Source of the DNA: Nicotiana tabacum
Taxonomy: Eukaryota > Streptophyta > Magnoliopsida > Solanales > Solanaceae
Direction: 5' to 3'
Length of the DNA stretch: 64,000 nt
NCBI RefSeq assembly: GCF_000715075.1
Contig: NC_134100.1
Coordinates: 26,900,609 to 26,964,608 of the forward strand
A program made the translations under genes and the position numbers. Of this stretch, positions 58,231 through 64,000 are shown in pieces; position 1 is the first letter of the stretch, and the number at the start of each line of letters is the position of its first letter. The notes under the pieces were generated by a model that did no database searches, was not told the DNA's origin, and was given only the letters and a program-made list of their open reading frames with translations.

Positions 58231-58939
58231 TTGCTCAACAATAGAAATCATCACATAAGGCATGAACAATACAAACGGAGTCACATTAATCATAGTGTAA
58301 GACTCACGGGCATACTTGACACCAATATATAGATACTCGTAACCATGCCTATACGTCGTACTCAACAACTAACACATAGTAAATAGGACACAACTCCTAA
58401 TCCCTCAAGCTAAGGTTAGACCAAACACTTAACTCGATGCCACGAATACAATTCAAGCCTCAACTACCGCTTTAACTCTTGATTCCACCACCAATTCGCT
58501 TGTATCTAGCCACAAGTTACTTAACTATATCAATAAATGCTAAATGAATCAATTCTAATGCATGAAAATAGGTTTTCTAAAGTTTTTCCCAAAAAGTCAA
58601 AAATCGACCCCGGGCCCACTTGGTCAAAACCCGAGGTTCGAACCAAAAACCGATTACCCATTCACCCACGAACCCAAATATATAATTTGTTTTGAAATTG
58701 AACCTCAAATCGAGGTCCAAATCCCCAGAATTTGAAAAACCTAAGCTCTACCCAAAACACTCAATTTCTCCCATGAAAACCCTTGATTTTGAGTTGAAAT
58801 CATGTGAAAAGATGTTAAAGATTAATGAAAAGGAGTTAGAAATGACTTACAATCGATTTGGAAAAGTTCTTGTCTTTGAAAAATTGCCCAAAGGTGTTTT
58901 GTTTTTGAAAAGGGTTTGAAAAATGAAAGATTTTCGGCT

Positions 58940-59215
58940 AAGTTATGAATTTGCGGGTCGCAAATCTCGCAATAGCGACCAGGGTTCGCAATTGCGAACT
59001 TCTTCAAAACCTGCTAACTTCGCAAATGCAAAGATTTTGTCACATTTGCGACCCAGTTAAATTCCGGTCACCTTCGCATTTGCAAGGGACCCTTCGCAAA
59101 TGCGATATCGCATTTGCGATACAAAAGTTGCATTTGCGACCAAGGCAGCCCAGGTCGACTTTCGCATTTGCGATACTTTCTCGCATTTGCGAGCCAGGCT
59201 TCGCAAATACCAGCA
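58940..59215. repeat. CpG-word block (CGCAAATGCGA family)
   Basis: Reiterated ttcgcaaatgcga, tcgcatttgcga and gcgacc words. In LTR orientation the block lies at about +680 to +955. Confidence 0.78.
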
Positions 59216-59895
59216 ATTTCCTAAGTCCAAATTTTACTCTGTGGTCTATCCAAAACTCACTCGAGCCCTCGGGGATCCAAACCAAACATGCACACTAACC
59301 TAAAAGCATCATACGGACTTGCTCGTGCAATCAAATCATCAAAATAACATCAACAACTATGAATTTAGCATCAAAATCAAAGAAAATCTCAAGAACTTTC
59401 AAAGTTTCAAATTTTACAACTAAGGTTCTGAATCACGTCATATGACCTCCGTTTCTTACTAAATTTTACAGGCTCAACTTAAATCACATATAAGACCTGT
59501 ACCGGGCTCTGGAACCAAAATACAGGCCCGATACCATCAAATTCACACATATTTCATTTTAAAAAACTCATATATATTCCAGAAAATAATTTTCTTTAAA
59601 AATTCATTTCTCGGGCTTGGGATCTAGGAATTCGATTTCGGGCATACGCCCAAGTCCCATATTTTCCTATGGACCCTCCGGGACCGTCAAATCATGGGTC
59701 CGGCTCTGTTTACCCAAAATATTGACCAAAGTCAACTTAAATTTATTTTAAAAGCAAAATTTATCATTTTTCACAAATTTTCACATAATGGATTTTCGGA
59801 TACATGTCCGAACTTCGCACGCAAATCGAGGTAAGACAGAAAGAGGTTTTTAAGGCCTCGAAATACATAATTTATTTCTAAAATAAGTGATGACA

Positions 59896-59909
59896 TTCTC
59901 CACCTCTAA
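59896..59909 (-). other. Polypurine tract of chromovirus copy 3
   Basis: The reverse complement is TTAGAGGTGGAGAA, identical in its core to the tract of copy 1, and abuts the LTR start TGTCATC. Confidence 0.78.
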
Positions 59910-62900
59910 AACAACTGTTCGTCCTCAAACGGACATAAGAATGAATTACCTGAGTTGGAGAAAAGATGGGGATAACGGCTCCGCATATCGGACTCGGACT
60001 CCCAGGTCGATGCCTCAACAGGCTGACCTCTCCACTGAACACGAACAGAAGGGAAACTCTTCGATCTCAACTGACGAACCTGCCGGTATAGAATAGTTAC
60101 TGGCTCCTCCTCATAACAAGTCCTTGTCCAACTGGACAGTGCTGAAATCTAACACGTGGGATGGATCGTCGTGATACTTCCGGATCATGGATACATGAAA
60201 CACTGGATGTATGGCTGATAAGCTCCGCGACAATGCAAGTCTGTAAGCCACCTCTCCCATTCGATCAAGAATCTCAAATGGGCATTGAACCTAGGGCTAA
60301 GCTTTCCCCTTTTCCCAAATCTCATCACGCCCTTCATGGGCGACACCCGAAGTAATACCGGCTCGCCAACCATGAATGACACATCACGAACCTTACGGTC
60401 GGCATAACTCTTTTGCCTAGATTGAGTTGTACGAAGCCTATCTTAAATAATCCTGACCTTGTCCAAGGCATCCTGTACTAGATCCATACCCAACAACCGA
60501 GCCTCTCCCGGCTCAAACCATCCAACTAACGACCGACACCGCCTACCATATAAATCCTCATAAGGAGCTATCTGGATACTCGACTGGTAGTTGTTGTTAT
60601 AGGAAAACTCTACTAAAAGCAAGAACTTATCCCACGAGCCTCCAAAGTCAATGACACAAGCTCAGAGCATATCCTCCAAAATCTGAATAGTGTGCTCGGA
60701 CTGCCCGTCCATCTGAGGATGAAATGTTGTGCTCAACTCGACCCGTGCGCCCAACTCACGCTGAACTGCTCTCCAAATATGTGAGGTAAACTGCGTACCT
60801 TAGTCCGAAATGATAGACACAGGCACACCATGAAGACGAATAATCTCTCGGATATAGATCTCAGCTAACCTCTCGGAAGAATAGGAGACTGCCACCGGAA
60901 TGAAATGTGCTGACTTGCTTAGCCTATCAACAATGACCCACACTGCATCGAACTTCCTCTAAGTTCGTGGGAGTCCAACAATGAAGTCCAAGTGATACGC
61001 TCCCAATTCTGCTCAGGAATCTCAATCTTCTGGAACAGACCACCAGGCCTTTGATGCTCGTACTTTACATGCTGACAATTTAAACACCAAGCCACATATG
61101 CAACAATATCCTTCTTCATCCTCCTACACTAATAATATTGCCACAAATCCTGATACATCTTAGTGGCGCCGATATAAATAGAGTACTGGGAACAATAGGC
61201 CTCCTCTAGAATCAACTCCCGGAGCCCATCCACATTAGGCACACAAACTTGACCCTACAGCCTCAAAACTCCATCATCTCCTAATGTAACTTGCTTGGCA
61301 CCACCGTGTCCCTAAGGACACACAAATGAGGATCATCATACTGCCGATCTCGGATACGCTCCAATAAAGAAGAACGAACGACTGTGCACGCTAACACACA
61401 TCTGGGCTCAGAAACATCCAACCTCATGAACTGATTGTCCAAAACCTGAACATCCAAAGCAAGCGGTCTCTCACCGACCGGAATATAAGCAAGACTGCCC
61501 ATACTGGCTAACTTCCTACTCAAAGCAATGGCCACCACATTGGCCTTTCCCGGATGATATAAGATGGTGATATCATAGTCTTTCAATAACTCCAACCACC
61601 TTCTCTGCCTCAAATTTAGCTCCTTCTGCTTGAACAAGTATTGCAAACTCTTGTGATCCGTGAACACCTCACATGACACGCCATTAATAATGCCGCCAAA
61701 TCTTCAACGCGTGAACAATGGCCACTAACTCTAAATCATGAACTGGATAATTCTTCTCATGAAACTTCAACTGACGCGAAGCATATGCAATAACCTTGCC
61801 ATCCTCCATCAACACCGCACCAAGTCCAATACGAGATGCATCACAATAAACTGTATATGGCCCTAAACCTATGGGCAAAACCAATACCGGCACCGTAGTC
61901 AAAGCTGTCTTGAGCTTCTGAAAGCTCACCTCACACTCGTCCGACCACCTAACCTGGGCACCCTTATGGGTCAACCTGGTTAACGGAGCTGCAATAGATG
62001 AAAACTCCTCCACAAACCGACGATAATAGCATGCTAAACCCAAGAAACTCCGAATCTCTGTAGCTGATGCGGGTCTACGCCAGTCCTTGACTGCCTCTAT
62101 CTTATTTGGATTTACCTGAATACCCTCTGCTGATACAACATGACCAAAGAATGCAGCGGAACTCAACCAGAACTCATACTTCAAAAACTTAGCATACAAC
62201 TGACAATCTCTCAAAGTCTGAAGAACCACTCTCAGATGCTGCTCATGCTCCTCCCGGCTGCGGGAATAGATCAAAATATCATCAATGGAGACTATCATGA
62301 ATGAATCCAAGTAAGGCTTGAACACTCGGTTCATCAAATCCATTAAATCTACTAGGGCATTTGTCAACCCGAATGACATCACCAAGAACTCATAATGCCC
62401 GTACCGAGTGCGGAAAGCTGTCTTAGGGACATCAGATGCCTTAATCCTCAACTGATGGTAGCTAGATCTCAAGTCAATCTTCGAAAATACCTTGGCACCC
62501 TGAAGCTGATCAAACAAATCATCAATCCTCGACAATCGATACTTATTCTTGATTGTAATCTTGTTCAACTGCCTATAATTTATACACATTCTCATCGATC
62601 CGTCCTTCTTCTTAACAAACAACATCGGCACACCCCAAGGCGAGACACTTGGTCTAATAAAGCCCTTATCAAGAAAGTCTTGCAACTGCTCTTTCAACTC
62701 TTTCAACTCAGACGGGGCCATACGATACAGTGGAATAGAAATGGGCTGAGTGCCCGGAGCCAAATAAATGCAGAAGTCAATATCCCTGTCGGGTGGCATC
62801 CCCGGAAGGTTTGAAGGAAATACCTTAGAAACTCACGAACTATAGGCACAAAATCAATAGGAGGAACCTCAGCACTAGAATCACGAACATATGCCAAATA

Positions 62901-63330
62901 GGCCAAACACCCCTTCTCGACCATACGCCGAGCCTTCATATATGAAATAACACTACGGGTAGAATAACCAGGAGTCCCTCTCCACTCTAAACGAGGAAAC
63001 CCTAGCAAGGCTAAAGTCACAGTCTTGGCATGACAGTCCAAGATAGCATGGTAAGGTGATAACCAGTCCATCCCAATATGACATCAAAATCAACCATGTC
63101 CAAAAGTAACAAATCTAGTTAAGTCTCAAGACCCCCAATCACAACTATACATGAACAATGGACACGATCTACCACAATAAAATCACCCACTGGCGTAGAC
63201 ACATATATAGGTGCACTCAAAGAATCACTAGGCATGACCAGATACGGTGCAAAATAAGATGACACATAGGAGTACGTAGATCCTAGATCAAATAGAATTG
63301 AAGCATCTCTACTACAAACCAGAATAGTAC
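59910..63330 (-). pseudogene. Chromovirus copy 3 pol: protease, RT, RNase H, integrase, chromodomain region
   Basis: In element order. Protease LFDLGSTYSYVSS near 63265-63300 keeps the catalytic Asp. A 371-codon open frame (62799-61684) spans RT and most of RNase [37 protein letters not shown] with Asp-Asp at 62278-62283, [25 protein letters not shown] and HALKIWRHY. RNase H/connection and the integrase start follow at 61679-61281 ([34 protein letters not shown]). The zinc region includes RCLNCQ-type CLNCQHVKYEH (61119-60919). The integrase core near 60830 shows VSIISD followed by a stop. The C-terminal part is frameshifted (VLLRVSPMKGVMRFGKR at 60382-60300). It is broken but the least damaged chromovirus pol here. 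Confidence 0.85.
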
Positions 63331-64000
63331 CTGTGATAACTGCATCGGAAGCCTCAGCCTCAGGCCTGACTAGAAGAGCATAACATCAAGGCTAGGCCCC
63401 ACCACTCTGAACTACATCTCTGGGACGACCTTCTGCTGGCTGGCCTCCACCGCTAGTGGCCTGACCTCCACCTCTAATACCTCTACCTCCACCTCTGGCA
63501 CCTCTACCTCCACCTCTAGCTGGCTGAGCGGGCTGTGGAACACTCGGTTCCTGAACCACGGCACGGGAACCCTGATGCTGAGAGCTACTTGATGCTCGAG
63601 GGCAAAATCTAGCAATATGTCCCATATCGCCACAAGTATAACAAGTCCTCGGTTGCTGAGACTACTGACCTTGACGACCTAAATGACCACCCCAAAAACT
63701 CTGGAGCGGCGGTGCACTGATAGGAGCTGGTGGTACACTATAGGACTACTGATCAGAATACTACATATGAGAACCACGGCCACCTGAAGCACCATGAGAA
63801 ACCTGAAGTGCTGACTGAAAAAGCCTAGGAGGATGGCCTGTACCATATGAATCCCTGCCTCCCCACGAGGCGCCACTGAATCTGCCTGAATGACAAGGCC
63901 TCTTATCAGACCCCTGACCACCCCCCCTGTGATAGAGAACCATCTCAACCCTCCTGGCCACATTGGCCGCATCCTAAAAGGAAATCTTGCTCCCCGTCTC
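63331..64000 (-). pseudogene. Chromovirus copy 3 gag, C-terminal part
   Basis: From the window edge in minus direction: an RVEMVLYH...GSDKRPCHSGRFSGASWGG linker, then a complete zinc knuckle CYTCGDMGHIARFC at about 63602-63645 (CX2CX4HX4C intact), then the Pro/Gly/Arg-rich tail (QPAQPARGGGRGARGGG, PRDVVQSGGA) ending near 63392. One or two frame changes near 63660-63760 and a few stops are present. The capsid part lies beyond 64000. Confidence 0.8.

Larger units (their letters stand above)
56887..59895 (-). repeat. 3' LTR of chromovirus copy 3
   Basis: 3009 bp. In minus orientation it starts TGTCATCACTT at 59895 and ends GGGTCGTGACA at 56887. It contains a CpG-word block at 58940-59215 and repeat arrays at 57590-58230. 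Confidence 0.85.
56887..64000 (-). mobile_element. Chromovirus (Tekay/Del-like) copy 3, right end outside the window
   Basis: The 3' LTR is 56887-59895 (minus), followed by a PPT and pol then gag reading leftward in minus orientation. The left flank is ATCAT (56882-56886); the other side is not in view. Coding is better preserved than in copies 1 and 2, with a 371-codon RT/RNase H frame and intact RT and zinc-knuckle motifs. Confidence 0.85.

Overview
This window is repeat-rich nuclear DNA of a flowering plant. I infer Solanaceae, probably Nicotiana-like, from the kinds of elements present: chromodomain gypsy elements with LTRs of about 2.7 kb, an Athila element, a SIRE-type copia element, a non-autonomous Tat element, and an RTE LINE with a TTG-repeat tail. 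The species call is inference. I found no intact host gene, no RNA gene and no bacterial feature. Essentially every coding stretch is a broken transposable-element gene, and only short islands (about 28.3-28.5 kb, 48.7-52.6 kb and 56.0-56.9 kb) are not clearly retrotransposon.

Layout from left to right. (1) 1-6319: a minus-strand, non-autonomous Tat-like LTR element. It has LTRs, a PBS, a PPT and an array of 91-bp tandem repeats. In place of gag-pol it carries an antisense (plus-strand) ORF that looks spliced. (2) 6320-8744 and 25182-28342: a plus-strand L1-type LINE, split in two, with a Stowaway-like MITE at 8314-8601. (3) 8745-25181: chromovirus copy 1 (Tekay/Del-like), inserted in the LINE. 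Inside it lies a 5'-truncated Athila element (9661-18808). A deletion fused the chromovirus 5' LTR directly to the Athila reverse transcriptase. (4) 28506-48686: chromovirus copy 2, plus strand, both LTRs present. A minus-strand SIRE/Maximus-like copia element (30713-40479, perfect GTACT target duplication) sits in its 5' LTR. (5) 48687-52620: an AT-rich island with a second Stowaway-like MITE. (6) 52626-56031: a minus-strand solo LTR of the chromovirus family with AAGAG target duplications. It hosts a truncated RTE LINE (53450-54066) with its own 8-bp duplication. (7) 56037-56886: remnants, including a possible Myb/SANT-like gene fragment. (8) 56887-64000: chromovirus copy 3, minus strand, running off the window.

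The elements do not form a pathway; they record successive insertions: LINE first, then chromovirus 1, then Athila, then a deletion; separately chromovirus 2, then SIRE; and an hAT-like repeat, then a chromovirus LTR, then solo-LTR formation and the RTE insertion (these last two in undetermined order). Most in-frame stops look like CAG to TAG changes, as expected from deamination of methylated CHG sites.

The most interesting signals beyond standard annotation are three. First, the intron-bearing antisense ORF replaces gag-pol in the Tat element. Second, the four chromovirus families share a modular LTR layout: each has a CpG-rich word block at about +0.7 to +1.0 kb and a 50-60-bp tandem repeat at about +1.8 to +2.1 kb, but the repeat sequences differ between families. 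Third, an unrelated Athila and SIRE element appear to carry the same kind of domain in the env-like position.
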